Shown one piece after another: positions 46,750 to 58,225 of a DNA stretch of 64,000 bases. A model generated the notes under the pieces. The model had not been told where the DNA came from and did no database searches. It was given only the letters and a program-made list of their open reading frames with translations. The position numbers were made by a program, and so were the translations under genes. Origin of the DNA: Tachypleus tridentatus (taxonomy: Eukaryota; Arthropoda; Merostomata; Xiphosura; Limulidae); contig NC_134825.1 of assembly GCF_004210375.1 (NCBI RefSeq), positions 43,146,348 through 43,210,347 on the forward strand, in the 5' to 3' direction. How positions within the stretch are numbered: the first letter of the stretch is position 1; the number at the start of each line of letters is the position of its first letter.

Positions 46750-47150
46750 CTTTGGTGTGGTCGTATTTTGCACATGCGCAGTTCCTGTTAGCCTGATTAC
46801 GTTAAGTTAGTTTAAGCTAGCGTGAGTTTGCCATTCGATAGTTGCAGCAAGGAATGGAGAACGTATGCTTTATTTTCTATGTAACTCTTCCCATTGATCT
46901 TGTCTGGATATCTTCTCTGAATAAGGTGAGTGTACAGTGATCAGTTTGGAAACAAAACATTTTTACTAATCTTGACTTGTTTTGCAAAATTGGAAAATGA
47001 CAAAGCAGTAGAAACAGATGGATGCTGCTTCATTTGCAGCTAATCGAATCGTTGAAGGCGTGCCGATAGTCGCAATTCAGATGTTGCGCGTGATTCTTGC
47101 TGGTAGCGGTCAGCAAGCATGTAACTTGCCGCACCTTGACTAAGGTAAAC
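46750..47150 (+). promoter_or_regulatory. CpG-containing stretch with possible promoter and first exon
   Basis: This region has clearly more CpG than its surroundings and a CATGCGCAG element (46773-46781) similar to NRF1-type sites. An ATG at 46854 in a fair context (AAGGAATGG) opens 24 codons (46854-46925) that end exactly at a strong splice-donor sequence, AAG|GTGAGT. A second small frame, 47018-47143, encodes MDAASFAANRIVEGVPIV... and ends in a stop followed by a donor-like AAGGTAAAC. Neither peptide is recognised, and joining them is not frame-compatible at the obvious acceptor. The annotation is a suggestion, not a gene call. Confidence 0.28.
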
Positions 47151-48245
47151 CTGCCTGCTAAAAATAATATAAAAGATGGAACGTTGCGCAAAATTGAAAT
47201 AATATGTGTAAAGTATTAAAGAATGTTAAATCAATACAAAAGAATACAGTGTGTGTGTATGTGTTTTGAAACTAGTAAGCCAGTGTTATGTTTGTTATAT
47301 TTTTTCTAAAAAAAGCAGGTTCTTGACAAACCCGGTAGAATTTGGCCTACATTGCAGAGTACAAAAGTTGTCAGTTCAGAATCATTCCCGAAACCAAGGA
47401 AAGTGTCGCCAATTCTTTAACAACCACTCTAAAAACTGGAAACTGAAACCTCTATGGAATATTCGTATACCGCTATGCCTAAACAGAATCTTTTAAGTTT
47501 TATCTTATTGGCTATAAATTTCAGTCATTAGAATAGTGGGGTGGTCAAGAGGAGGAACCTGAATTTTTTCGGAAGATGGTCGTTCTTTAAGTTTCAAGAA
47601 GGCTTTTTTTTTTAAATTTTAAACTGTAAACGGATTACATCATATTTGTAACGTTACCAAACACAAACCTAAACATTGTTTTCCGCAGTTCAGGATCAGT
47701 TTAATTTTTTTTTGTCACAGACATTTCGTTTATTGTTAACTAATCCACATATTATTACTTGTTTTGAACCATTCTACCCTCATTTTCACTCAGTTTAGTC
47801 AGATATATGCATTTAGTTTTTAAACTTCTGGTGTCTTACAGTTTATGCGAGTTTCTTCGTACTCATGTTTTAGTTTGCAACTCTCAAAAAGAGGGGAGGG
47901 TTATAAAATATATCACGATTATTCTTGTTAGAGTTTAATTCTTTATATTGCAGTATTCAAGCATGAAAGTAAGAGCGTAATGTAAGATTGTTATATTATT
48001 ATTGATGTAATTGTATTAACGTATAATATAATAACGTAAATTAAGCAATACTACCTATTATAGTGTTCTACAGACTGTTTGTCAATATGGTCGTGGAAGA
48101 ACGTGCATTAGATATATTAATTATAGAAACAACTCATATGTGAAACAACTTATGCAGTCAGATTTTTTTGGTATTGTTAAAATTATGTTTATAATGTAAT
48201 TTATTGAATTTATATGTAAGATAGAGGGCGAAGGACGTTATATTT
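47151..48245. other. AT-rich, nothing recognised
   Basis: A plus frame of 81 codons (47251-47496) has no family resemblance. The rest is low-GC. Confidence 0.45.
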
Positions 48246-48518
48246 TGTTTTGGTTTCTAATTTTGCGCAAAGCTACTCAAGGACTATTTGCGCTAGCTGT
48301 CCCTAATTTAGAAGTGTAAGACTAGAGGGAAGGCAGCTAGTCATCACCACCCACCGCCAAATCTTGGGCTACTCTTTTACCAACGAATATTGGGATTGAC
48401 CGTATATTACAACGTTCCCACGGCTGAAAGGGCGAGCATGTTTGGTGCGACGGAGATTCGAACCCACGAGCCTCAGATTACGAGTCGAACGCCTTAACCA
48501 ATCTGGCCATGCCGGGCC
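48246..48518 (-). mobile_element. SINE-A copy, full length
   Basis: TTTTGGTTTCTAATTTTGCGC to CTGGCCATGCCGGGCC. The head has GAGTCGAACGCC and GAGATTCGAACCC, i.e. the CTCGACTCG subfamily on the complement. Confidence 0.94.
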
Positions 48519-48559
48519 AGGACGTTATGATTAAGCAAGTTATAGAAATATAGAGTAAT

Positions 48560-48693
48560 TTTTGAGTAGCCCAAGAGTTAGTGGTAGGTGGTGATGACTA
48601 GCTGTCTTCCGCCTAGTCTTACACTGCTAAATTAGGAACGGCTAGTGCAGATAGCCCTCGAGTAGCTTTGTGCGAAATTCAAAACAAACCAAA
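48560..48693 (+). mobile_element. SINE-A fragment, 5'-truncated
   Basis: Starts at GAGTAGCCCAAGAG and runs to GAAATTCAAAACAAACC. Lacks the tRNA-like head. It lies 41 bp from the minus copy at 48246, so the two form an imperfect inverted pair. Confidence 0.92.
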
Positions 48694-50472
48694 CTATCGC
48701 AAATTGCCATAGGCCTACCTTATCAATGACATTAAAAATTAACTAACTCAATATCCGCGATAGCAAACACACAGATCCAAATACTTCACGAAAATGCACT
48801 CATTGATTCAACATTCTCTCTTGAAAAATTATTTTCCTTCAGAGGGCTATCTGCGCTATTTGCGATAGTATACAAATGTTGAATCTTGTAGAAACGGTAA
48901 AGGAAGAAAGTAACTAATTTTGATTGTTACTGGACTGGACGTTGAATTATTTCTACCAAATAATTTAAAAGAAACCGGCAACGAAAGATCAGTGTTACAA
49001 CACGTGGCGTCAGAAGTAAGGTTACTTTATTGAAAATAAAATATTTGAAATAAGATTTCAGCTTTTGAATGTAAAGATCATGAGAATTGGGATTACAACA
49101 AGTTTGAAAAGTGAAGTGAAATGTGAAGTAAAAAAAGACAGGTAGGAGAGAATATTGATGATAGAATAAAGCATCTGGAACATGAGTTATATTAACCGGA
49201 TAATTTAAAAGAATTCATCAATGAAACAAACCAGTGTTTTTCACCTTCCGAATTGTCGTTTCTGTTTTATCGCTTACTTAAATTACAAGGAAAACGAAAA
49301 CAGATATTATAAAACAAAATATGCTGTCGTGATAATAGAAGAAACCAAAACGAACTTACTTTTGTAGAGTGTTTTAATTGAATAATTCTAGTTACCTGAT
49401 ACATAGGTTTTCCATTGTTAAAAATAGTGATTATTCAGTGTGACGTCACTTTTTTTCTTCCATACGTCCTTCTTGGCTATACGCGTTTAAAACATGTATT
49501 TTGTTTGTGTAGTTAAGCTTTACCACGTTTTAATTATTGACCAATACGCAACTATGTATTTTCAAACACACACAAAATGTAATTTTAATTTTAGTATATG
49601 CATGTTGTATGAAAAAGATTTAAGTATACAGCATAGAATAAACTCGTTTGACGTGAGCCTCTGCGCATGTACAAAAAACGAAAAGACAAAACAGGAGTTT
49701 CGTTGTACATAAACCTTCAAGAATCAAGTGGTATATACTGCTAAAACTATCGCTTCCCCTTACCTTATTCAGAACTTGAAAGGCAAGGTATGAGCCAGAA
49801 CAATGGAAATAAAATGATGATGACATAGGATAAAATTTTGTAACAAACATCCGCTATAAAAAAGCATCACATTGACAATATGTCAATAAATAAACTTACT
49901 TGATTTGTAACACGTTGTTTCTCAAAGTGTAGACGAGAAACAGCTGTTTTGTTTACAGACAATAAAACCCCAATGGTATAAATGTTGAAATGTCATAATT
50001 CATTGTGTTACAGCAGAAATTCATAGCATCTTAAGCTCAGTGAATAAAAAAAAAACCAGATCAGATTAGACATTAGGATTCGTTTTATTTCAACATATAA
50101 AAGTAGTATTTATTGCTGTATCGTACAATTTAAGTCTATAACTGAATACAGAATCAGGCATGTTGATCAAAGTTGTTCCACGTATTGACGGCTCCACCTT
50201 TATTTTTCTTTTATAAACAGTGCAGTGCGTTTTTCCTAACTGAATTTTTCAGAGGTTTTAGGTGATTTTCATAGTTTTTGGGGCCTTCTTTTGTCGTGTT
50301 GTGTAGTTTCGTTAAATTAAGTTTCATCCACCTTTTTGTTTTGTTTTTCTTTTTTTGAGACAAATTCTGGAGTAACGATTGAACTAACCACTATGGATCA
50401 AACTAATGAACACGTCAAACAGATTTGTATCTCGTAATGAAGAAACAACTCAGTGTGGGTGAGATTTTTCTA
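48694..50472. other. AT-rich, nothing recognised
   Basis: A tiny SINE-A tail remnant (GAGGGCTATCTGCGC, 48842-48856) is visible. Short frames at 49494-49850 on both strands lack resemblance to any family. Confidence 0.4.
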
Positions 50473-50588
50473 ACGTCCCTCGGTAGGACAGCGGTAAGTC
50501 TTCGGATTTACAACGGTAAAGCTAAGGGCCCGATTCCCCTCAATAAATACAGCACATAGCTTGATGTGGCTTCGCTATAAGAAAACTC
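50473..50588 (+). mobile_element. SINE-B copy
   Basis: Head CCCTCGGTAGGACAGCGGTA, middle TTACAACGGTAAAGC, body CAGCACATAGCTTGATGTGG, tail GCTATAAGAAAACTC without the AC run. Confidence 0.88.
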
Positions 50589-52311
50589 AAATTAAATAAC
50601 ATCAAACGAAAAGACAATAAGAGCAATGAAGGAACAAATAATATTAAGTCAAAATAAATAACACATCAAACAGATAAACATCGAAAGAAATGACTCTACG
50701 GTGCAAATAACTATCCATCAAACATAATACAAAAACAATTCGTTTAAACTAATTAATGGAGAAACAGTTGTAAGTGAGACTAAATTACACGCCAAATAGC
50801 TAAACACTATCAATACCAGAAACAAACAAATCGTATTGGGTCACATGACAAACAAGACCATAAAGAGAAACAGATAGCACAGTGAACGTCAGATATTATT
50901 GAAGAAACATCTCCGAGTCAGACTGAACAAAATAGGATCAACTGAGCACTTGTTGACAATGAAATAAAAATATTTCTGACTAAGCAACGTGCTAAACAAG
51001 GAACGCAGTCACTTTACTTTGATCAGTGGTCAGGAATATGACGGAGGAGCTCAAAGTTATTACACTCTGGTAACATGTTTTACTTGTGTGTGTCAATGAA
51101 CAAGTACAAAGATAACGTGGGTGCTATTTAATGTATCAAATACATTATAAATTATTGTTAACATCCTTACCAGTTGCTGTTTTGACCATGAAATTGTACG
51201 ATATGGTTGTGGAATGCGCACGTTTACATCCAATCGCACGTGTTTAGGCATTCATCTATTTCCTCCCACCTGATATATCACCAGATATGGATCAGATTAT
51301 TATGTTTCTGTTAGTTTAGATGTTGGGTTTTTTGGTTTTTTACGCCGGTTTTGTGTGAATGACTAATAATTTTAAATTAAAATAATGCACAGGAACTATT
51401 TTTGTTACATTTGATATGTCGTTAAAGAAAGAGACCTCTTTCCATAGAAATAATAGGTAACTGAACATTGTCATATTTTCGAGTTTGAATTCTTGCCATT
51501 CTAGCGAAAACAAAATTCCTCAGTTAAAGACCGTATTCATTATGACCTCCCTGTCATAAAATTACCTCATCTTAAAAGAAGAGTTCGATCATAATGAGGT
51601 CACGTAACCTTGGAAACTACACTCGTGGTTACCACGATCAGGCCACAAAATATTCTGTGACGCTAAAAGTCACTACCTGTTTCAAAAACTTTCTTCCGAA
51701 GGAAAGTTGGTCTTAGCTTTTGATCGTAAGATTTTAAGAGGTTGAATAGGCAAATTAACCAGGAATGATGTGAACGAGAAATGTTTCAACAGGTACTGCA
51801 GATTTTTAAATACTCTTTCATCATCATATTCTTATGTAAATTGAAATATGAATATTTAAATCATATATAAAGATGTTAGTATTCAAACCGTCTAACTGCA
51901 GTCTTGAATATAGACTCAACACATATGTGAATAAGCTTATTGAAAGCTTTTTCGAAAACTTTTTCTCATGGAACAATTTTTAATTTCAAGCTCAAATTTT
52001 ATGCATTTTGCTATAATCAACATTAAAATGTTAGGTAGTTAATATAAAAAGTAATGTGAGGATGTCTATTCCGTTTGTATATTTGTTTGTGAGCCACAAA
52101 TCACAAAGTGGCGAATTCAAGGTTAAAATGAAAAAGAGGGGGTCGTGTGTGAAACAAACATGTCCACACTGTGAATCTCAGGATTCATGGTGCTCGCTCC
52201 ATTGCTACTTTGGGGAAGTGGGGTGCTATAGCGCCACCTTTAACCGTACTGTAAGTGGTTCATTCGCTGTCCTCTATACCCGATCTGTCAATTTAAAATT
52301 ATGGGACGGTT
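50589..52311. other. AT-rich, nothing recognised
   Basis: The plus frame 52056-52370 (104 codons) runs into the next SINE, and its Cys-rich middle (CPHCESQDSWCSLHC) does not fit a known finger spacing. I treat it as fortuitous. Otherwise no feature. Confidence 0.4.
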
Positions 52312-52632
52312 TAGTTTGTTTTGAATTTGCGCAAAGCCCCAGGAGGGTTATTTGCGCTAGTCATCCCTAACTTAGCAGTGAAAGACGGCAAGTCATCACC
52401 ATCTACAACTAACTCTTGGGCTACTCTCTACAAACGAATAGTGGGATTGAACGTTACATTATAACAATTATAATGCCCCACTTCTGAAAGTGCAAGCATG
52501 TTTGGTGGGACGGCGATCCAACCCGCAACTCTCATATTGCAAGTCAAGCGCCTAAACTACTGACCATTAGGGACGGCTACCACATAACTCTCATGTAACT
52601 TTCTGCGAATTTATGAAACAACAAACAATATT
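52312..52632 (-). mobile_element. SINE-A copy, diverged, plus opposite fragment
   Basis: 52312-52566 is a minus-oriented copy from AGTTTGTTTTGAATTTGCGC to AACTACTGACCA, with a small insertion after ACATTATAAC and a damaged box (GGCGATCCAACCC). At 52567-52632 a plus-oriented tail (TTAGGGACGGCTACCAC to AACAACAAACA) follows directly. Confidence 0.85.
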
Positions 52633-52911
52633 TACAAGGACTTCGTTTACGACGAGCCTGTGAGAAGTGAAAATAAATTCAAGTTTTTTATTACAAATTT
52701 AAAACCTTGGTTGTCTAATTACATTATCGATGTTGTGATGGAATACAAATATCAGACCAACTCATTTAACGACTTAGAATATTCTGTATAATTCTTAGTT
52801 GTGAAGCATAACTGTATTAGTACATAACTTCTACCCTTTTTGTAGTTTGATTCAGTTCTGAACGTTAAAATGCGTGCGACCGTTCTCGCATCTGATCGTC
52901 ACAGTTTCAGT

Positions 52912-53037
52912 TTGTTTATTAGTTGTTAAACACAAAGCTGCCCAATTGACTGTCTGTGCTGTGTTCATCCCAAGGATCAAACTTCATTTTTTTTTTTATC
53001 TTTATAAGCCCTCCAGCTTACCATTGAGTTACCTAAG
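52912..53037 (-). mobile_element. SINE-C copy, diverged
   Basis: GTTGTTAAACACAAAGCTGC, ATTGACTGTCTGTGCTGTG, GGATCAAACTTCA, then CTCCAGCTTACCATTGAG, the complement of the SINE-C layout. A T-run interrupts the middle. Confidence 0.65.
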
Positions 53038-53259
53038 GTAAAGCAAATTTTTAATTCGAACTAACCCTACTCTAGCACATCTCGTGCATCAATAAGTACT
53101 TCTAATAAGGAGTTTGTATCTTCTTTAGGACTAAAGGAAATTTCACTGTTGTTGGGATCTTTACTTCGTCATTATGTTGTATGTAAATAAAAATATACTT
53201 TCATCAATTACCAATTCAAATGTCTTTAATAATAACTAATAGTCTCTTTGTATCCATTT

Positions 53260-53528
53260 TGGGCCTGGCATGGCCTAGCACGTAAGGCGTGCGACTCGTA
53301 ATCCAAGGGTCGCGGGTTCGTGCCCGCGTCGCGCCAAACATGCTCGCCCTCCCAGCCGTGGGGGCGTTATAATGTTACGGTCAATCCCACTATTCGTTTG
53401 TAAAAGAGTAGCCCATTAGTCGGCGGTGGGTGGTTATGACTAGCTGCCTTCCCTCTTGTCCTTACACTGCTAAATTAGGGACAGATAGCCCTCGAGTAGC
53501 TTTGTGCGAAATTCCAAAACAAACAAAA
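53260..53528 (+). mobile_element. SINE-A copy, full length, GC-rich head subfamily
   Basis: GGGCCTGGCATGGCCTAGCA head with GTGCGACTCG and GTTCGTGCCCGCGTCGCG. The body is nearly consensus and the tail is GCGAAATTCCAAAACAAAC. Little divergence suggests recent insertion. Confidence 0.95.
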
Positions 53529-53707
53529 GTATTCATTTTATTAAAACAGTTTGAAAATTATACGTAATTATGACACTTAAAACATTATTTGGAACAGTTA
53601 CAAAATACACCATTAAGATTTTCTGTTGTATTTATTGTGTCTAAGCAACCTCTCAAAATAGTAATCGTTGACTGTGCTATAAAGTTACAAGTATGTATTG
53701 TTGAATT

Positions 53708-53795
53708 TCCAGTGGCTCAGCGATAAGTCTGCAGGCTTACACCGCTAAAATCCGTATATTGATACACGTCGTGGACACAACACAGATAACCTTTT
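53708..53795 (+). mobile_element. SINE-C copy, partial
   Basis: AGTGGCTCAGCGATAAGTCTG head and TTACACCGCTAAAATCC middle, then diverged body. Truncated before the tail. Confidence 0.65.
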
Positions 53796-53842
53796 CTGTT
53801 GCTTTTCGTTTAACGAAAAATACACAAGAACAAAAACCCAAC

Positions 53843-54016
53843 ACGTTACCCTTTCAGCTGTAGAGGCATTATAATGTAACACTCAAATCCACTTTTCGTT
53901 GGTAAAATAATAGCTCAAGAGTTGGTGGTGGGTGGTGTTAACTAGATATTTTCCTCTACTCTTATTACTTCGAAATTAGATGCGGCTAGCACAAATAACC
54001 CTCGAGCAACTTTGCT
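53843..54016 (+). mobile_element. SINE-A fragment, old
   Basis: Starts in the body at TACCCTTTCAGCTGTAG and runs to CGAGCAACTTTGCT. Headless, with many substitutions. Confidence 0.85.
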
Positions 54017-54183
54017 AAACGTCTCAACCAAACTGTTTTCATTTTTTGTTATTTTAAGACGTACTTACTTAATTGGTGAACATATATATAAAATCCTTGA
54101 AACAGTTTTTTTTGTAAACATTTCGTTTATTCAACAACATTCACAGTACGTTTAGAGACTCGAAAATTAAATATAATATGACA

Positions 54184-54367
54184 AAGCCGTGGGGGCGTTA
54201 TAATGTGACGGTCAATCCCACTATCCGTTGGTAAAAGAGTTGCCCAAGAGTTGGCGGTGGGTGGTGATGACTAGCTGCCTTTTCTCTAGTCTTACACTGC
54301 TAAATTAAGGACGGCTAGCGCAGATAGTCCTCGAGTAGCTTTGCGCGAAATTCAAAAACAAAACAAA
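54184..54367 (+). mobile_element. SINE-A fragment, recent-looking
   Basis: AAGCCGTGGGGGCGTTATAA to GCGCGAAATTCAAAAACAAA. Headless but close to consensus, so it is a 5'-truncated, relatively young copy. Confidence 0.92.
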
Positions 54368-55230
54368 CATCTAATTTTAGAAAAACCATCAATTTTGTAT
54401 ACCCCTACCATTAGAATAAACATAACCACTGTTGTTAAAATTACTGAAAGCAGTGTATCTTTATTGTAAGTATCGATGCTTTTATGTATTTTTAATGCAC
54501 TTTTATAGTTTATTATGTTAAGATAAAAACTGAAGTATAATTTCCCATCCTTTGTTACAAACGGGTTTCTATTTTCATCGTCCAACAAACGGGTACCACA
54601 ATTAGTACAGTATATTGTACTTTAATATGTTTTTTGTATTTAACTTTTCATTAAACTTGCCACATTAGAAAACTAATGTATTTAATAACTAGATTAAACT
54701 AGAAAAAAGTATATATGTACATATATGAAAGATGATGATGTATGTGTGTAATTGTGTTTCGCACGAAAGTTCTTAGAATTTATTCATTACATCTGTCGAA
54801 AAGATTTAAGTGTAAACATATTAAACAGATACACGTTGAAAGTAAAGGTATATCAAAACAACAGTCCATATGATTTAATCCGCTGGGATTAGCAGTAATA
54901 GTACTTCAGTGCTTCGCAACTGTCCGAAAAATATTTTAATCGAATTTACTTTTAAGGTTTTACGTCTTTAAACCAATTAATAAGCATCACAACTACACTT
55001 CTCTTAATGTCTGTGTTGGGCTCGGTGTGACCAAAGGTTATCGTGATGAACTGTGAAACTGAGGGTCACGTCCTGTTACTCGACAAGCACTTCTTAGTCA
55101 TGGATACTTTTAATCTGAGGGTTAATTCCCAATATTTCATTGCAGTAGTTAGAGATGTGTATTGTTGAATAGTTTTCTTTATTCCAGTCTGTCAGTTACC
55201 TAAAAATATTTAACTTTTATAAAACAGTGT
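54368..55230. other. AT-rich, nothing firm
   Basis: 55016-55140 has a faint SINE-A flavour (GGGCTCGGTGTGACC, CTGAGGGTCACG), but the match is too weak to annotate as a copy. The rest is low-GC. Confidence 0.35.
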
Positions 55231-55352
55231 GTTTGTGTTTTTTTTTATAGCAAAGCCACATTGGGCTATCTGCTGGGCCCACCGAGAGGGATTGAACGCC
55301 TGATTTTAGCGTCGTAAATCCGTAGACTTACTGCTGTACTAGCGAGGGGGGC
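55231..55352 (-). mobile_element. SINE-B copy
   Basis: Complement order: TATAGCAAAGCCACATTGGG, CTATCTGCTGGGCCCACC, GATTTTAGCGTCGTAAATCC, CTTACTGCTGTACTAGCG. Near full length without the AC tail. Confidence 0.9.
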
Positions 55353-55527
55353 TTGTAAAACAGACAACAGTTCAAAAATATAATTTGGAACAGAAAACTA
55401 CTACTCTTGTGATTCTGTATTAGGAACGTATCTCTTAATGAGGTAAATTAAAAACAACGAAAAATCATGAACTATTTTCTTACACGAAGACGTAACTTAG
55501 AAGCTTTTTGAATAAATTTGAAACCAG

Positions 55528-55707
55528 ATCACTTCCAATCAAGTAAAAAAGTACGTTTCTTTTACGATATTAACGGTTCTTCTTTTTTTTTTTTTTTTAT
55601 GGAACTGTAGCTTTCTTATGTATTTGTAACATTGCAAACAGATACGTAAATTCAAGGCAATGTACACGAAACCAGAATAAAGTCAACACACATTCAGCCA
55701 AATATTC
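55528..55707 (+). repeat. ~180-bp dispersed duplication, copy 1
   Basis: ATCACTTCCAATCAAGTAAA through GTACACGAAAC and GTCAACACA is repeated in the same orientation at 59521-59700, including a long internal T-run. About nine in ten bases look identical by eye. Nothing is encoded. Confidence 0.88.
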
Positions 55708-56104
55708 AATTGTCAATTTTCCCAAGGGTGACAAAGTGGCATCTGAAATATTTGAAATCAGCACTCTTGAATTATATCATGTCAGTCATAAAAATTTATC
55801 CTAAATTATTTCGAAGGAATTTTATATACATTAAGCTAATATTACTGGATGGAAGAGAGAGTCTACCGGCGTGTTCAGAATTTAACTTCATGGCCCAAAT
55901 AATTTATTTTTTTTAAAAGGATTATTTTTGAAGACAGAAAAGTTTTAACTTCTAAAGAATACCTTACGTCCTAGAAAACAACTGAATTGCCATGGTAATG
56001 CCAAGAACTTTATCGCTTTTAAATAAACAGAATGCTCATTTTCAAGTTTTTAATTTATTTAAATGTTCGTCTTATAGCTAGCGTTTTCCTGAAAAGAAGT
56101 TATT

Positions 56105-56195
56105 TGTAAGCACAAAGCTACACTTTGCCCTTCTCGCCAGAAGTATCGAAATTCGATTTTAACCGTTATACGCCCTCAGACTTACCACTGAGTCA
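56105..56195 (-). mobile_element. SINE-C copy, diverged
   Basis: GTAAGCACAAAGCTACAC, GTATCGAAATTCGATTTTAAC, CAGACTTACCACTGAG follow the complement SINE-C layout. Confidence 0.65.
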
Positions 56196-57262
56196 AGACT
56201 AAGACAGGGACTGCTGGTATTATGAATTATAAAAGCAAAATGTTTAAATAAACAATATTTAGACCTAGTTGTATCATAAGATGAAATATCGTTTAAAGAA
56301 AAATAGTTTCCATCTATGTTAAATAAAGTATTTGTAAATCTAATACCTAGTTTTGTAAAATAATGTTGTTATAGAATTTGTTATATAGCTACATCTTCTA
56401 CAGCCGAGTGAAGGACTATAGCAAATTTCTGTTGTTTCTTTCAGGAGAAGGAAAAGCGTTAAAATATCCTTGTTCACACAAAAGTCGATTGTATCGCGCC
56501 AGCGAATGGTTGGTTGCCTTTGTGAAAAAACAAAGTTCTCTGTCAAACTTGTACGTTTATATAAACAATGAGCACTTTCTCAGCCCAACTCGGAAATAAA
56601 ACACTACAACATAACAAAGCCAGTCCTTGTTAAACTTATCTTACACAGTGCAAAAATATGCAACCATCAATATTTTGGATAAACTCAGACTTCACCCTTA
56701 AAAAACAGTTTAATAACCACAAATCCTGTGTCAATACTGAAAAATACCATCCTGTTGCTTTGAACTTTAACTCTCCATTGTATACTGTGACGGACAGATA
56801 ACAAACCTATCTTTGTTGCTTCAATTATGTAATGGAATGCACTTACTTTCAGGAAACGGTATACATAAACCATGGAACTATTTTTGTTGGTTACTCAATT
56901 GAACAATGGTATTTCTGGGTAATGCATCCACTTATAACTTACCGAAATAAATTTCACAAAAACATATTTGTGCAATACAGACCCATTTAAATAATTTAAG
57001 GAAAGTTAAAAAAAAAATTACCGTATTTTAATAAGTTGTGCAACAGAGAATTAACCAACCTGGTTACTTTAATCAGTGACGTGGTTTTCATTGGTATTGA
57101 AACCGGGTTTAAATCGAAAGCCGAACAGAGAAATAGAACAGACTACAGGATCAATATTTTAAACACTGTTATCTCATACGGTACGAACCTCGATTTGGAT
57201 AGTAATTACCTTCGTCATTTAACTCAGTCTTTCTGAAAAATCTAACAAAACTGTTTTGAAAC
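56196..57262. other. AT-rich, nothing recognised
   Basis: Overlapping short frames on both strands at 56340-56600 look fortuitous. No repeat similarity was seen. Confidence 0.45.
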
Positions 57263-57373
57263 GTTGTTTTGAATTATACACAAAGGGCTATCTGTGCTCT
57301 GCCCACCACGGGTATCGAAACCCGGTTGTTAGCGCTGTGAGTCCGCAGACATACCGCTGAGCCACTGGGGGGC
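57263..57373 (-). mobile_element. SINE-C copy, well preserved
   Basis: Closely matches 13947-14075: CTGCCCACCACGGGTATCG, AACCCGGTTGTTAGCG and GCAGACATACCGCTGAGCC are shared almost base for base. Confidence 0.88.
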
Positions 57374-57682
57374 GTTTTTGAAAACGAATTTCCGTTATTT
57401 CATTAATGATGTTTTAACTGATATTACGTTATCAAAATTGGGATCTTTGTATTATAATTTTTATTTGCTTTCTTATTATTTTTTATATTCTCAGTTATAT
57501 ATCTACTGTTACTGGATTTCATTTATTCAATTTGTTATTAACACGTCTCTCAGGAGCCAAGGAGTGTTTTTATACTACAATTTGTTGAAAATTCAAATTA
57601 AATTCAATACGGAAACATTAAAAAAAGGTGGTTTGAACGTATCTTTTCGAGGAAAGTTTTTGTTTATTAATTTACATTTTTT

Positions 57683-57878
57683 AAAGTGTAATATAACATT
57701 CTCAAGTCTTCATACTAGATAGTACTATGGTAAAGTGTAATATAACATCCTTAAGTCTTCATACTAGATAGTACTACGGTAAAGTGTAATATAACATTCG
57801 TAAGCCTTTATACTAGATAGTACCATGGTAAAGTGTAATATAACATCCTCAAGTCTTCATACTTGATGGTACTACGGT
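57683..57878 (+). repeat. 49-bp tandem repeat, exactly 4 units
   Basis: Units start at 57683, 57732, 57781 and 57830 with AAAGTGTAATATAACAT and end with GTAC(T/C)A(T/C)GGT. Units differ at a few positions each. Units 1 and 3 share TATGG/CATGG-type endings, while 2 and 4 share CTACGG, hinting at duplication of a two-unit block. Confidence 0.95.
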
Positions 57879-57959
57879 CTACCCGCTGAAAGTAAATTCA
57901 GCACATATCAATTAAACCACATTCTCATCATCATCGGTTAAGCGACTGCCAACGTTTAC

Positions 57960-58225
57960 TGCTTCTGGTATCACCTTTTAATGTTTAGCTTTCAACTGAG
58001 ATACGAACGATTTCACCTGCGATACAGTAGGGATGGTCGAATCATCACGATAGTCAGCAGTAGGATGAACACACATAAACACTTTGAAAGCAGCTACAGG
58101 CATAATATTGTACTTGGCTTGCTGCAAAATATCTACCAAAGTGGTTTTAAATGGTTCCCGAATACCTCTGTGTGTCGTTTGGAGACCTCTGTGTCTTGTG
58201 CTTGGCCGTTAAGCTCGTGATGAGC
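57960..58225 (-). pseudogene. Open minus-strand frame, transposase-like fragment (family uncertain)
   Basis: The minus strand stays open for about 80 codons, from about 58218 down to a TAA near 57982. It encodes FKTTLVDILQQAKYNIMPVA and TIPTVSQVKSFVSQLKAKH. A short helix-rich block ending in a PT.SQVKSF-type motif recalls the N-terminal region of MULE-type transposases, but the similarity is from memory and weak. No start codon or further domain is present, and upstream the frame is broken. Confidence 0.3.

Noticed and set aside
46854-47143. Two-exon gene joining 46854-46925 to the frame at 47018-47143
   Set aside because: The only clear acceptor (CATTTGCAG near 47039) gives a frame that meets a stop after nine codons, so the join is not supported.
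52056-52370. 104-codon frame with Cys-rich centre
   Set aside because: The cysteines do not follow a known zinc-finger spacing, and the frame runs into an unrelated SINE-A copy, so it is likely fortuitous.
57378-57722. 114-codon hydrophobic plus frame
   Set aside because: Tyr/Phe/Leu-rich translation of AT-rich DNA that runs into the 49-bp tandem array. No family resemblance.
57683-57878. CRISPR-like array
   Set aside because: Units are directly abutting with no distinct spacers, and the genome is eukaryotic. It is an ordinary tandem repeat.
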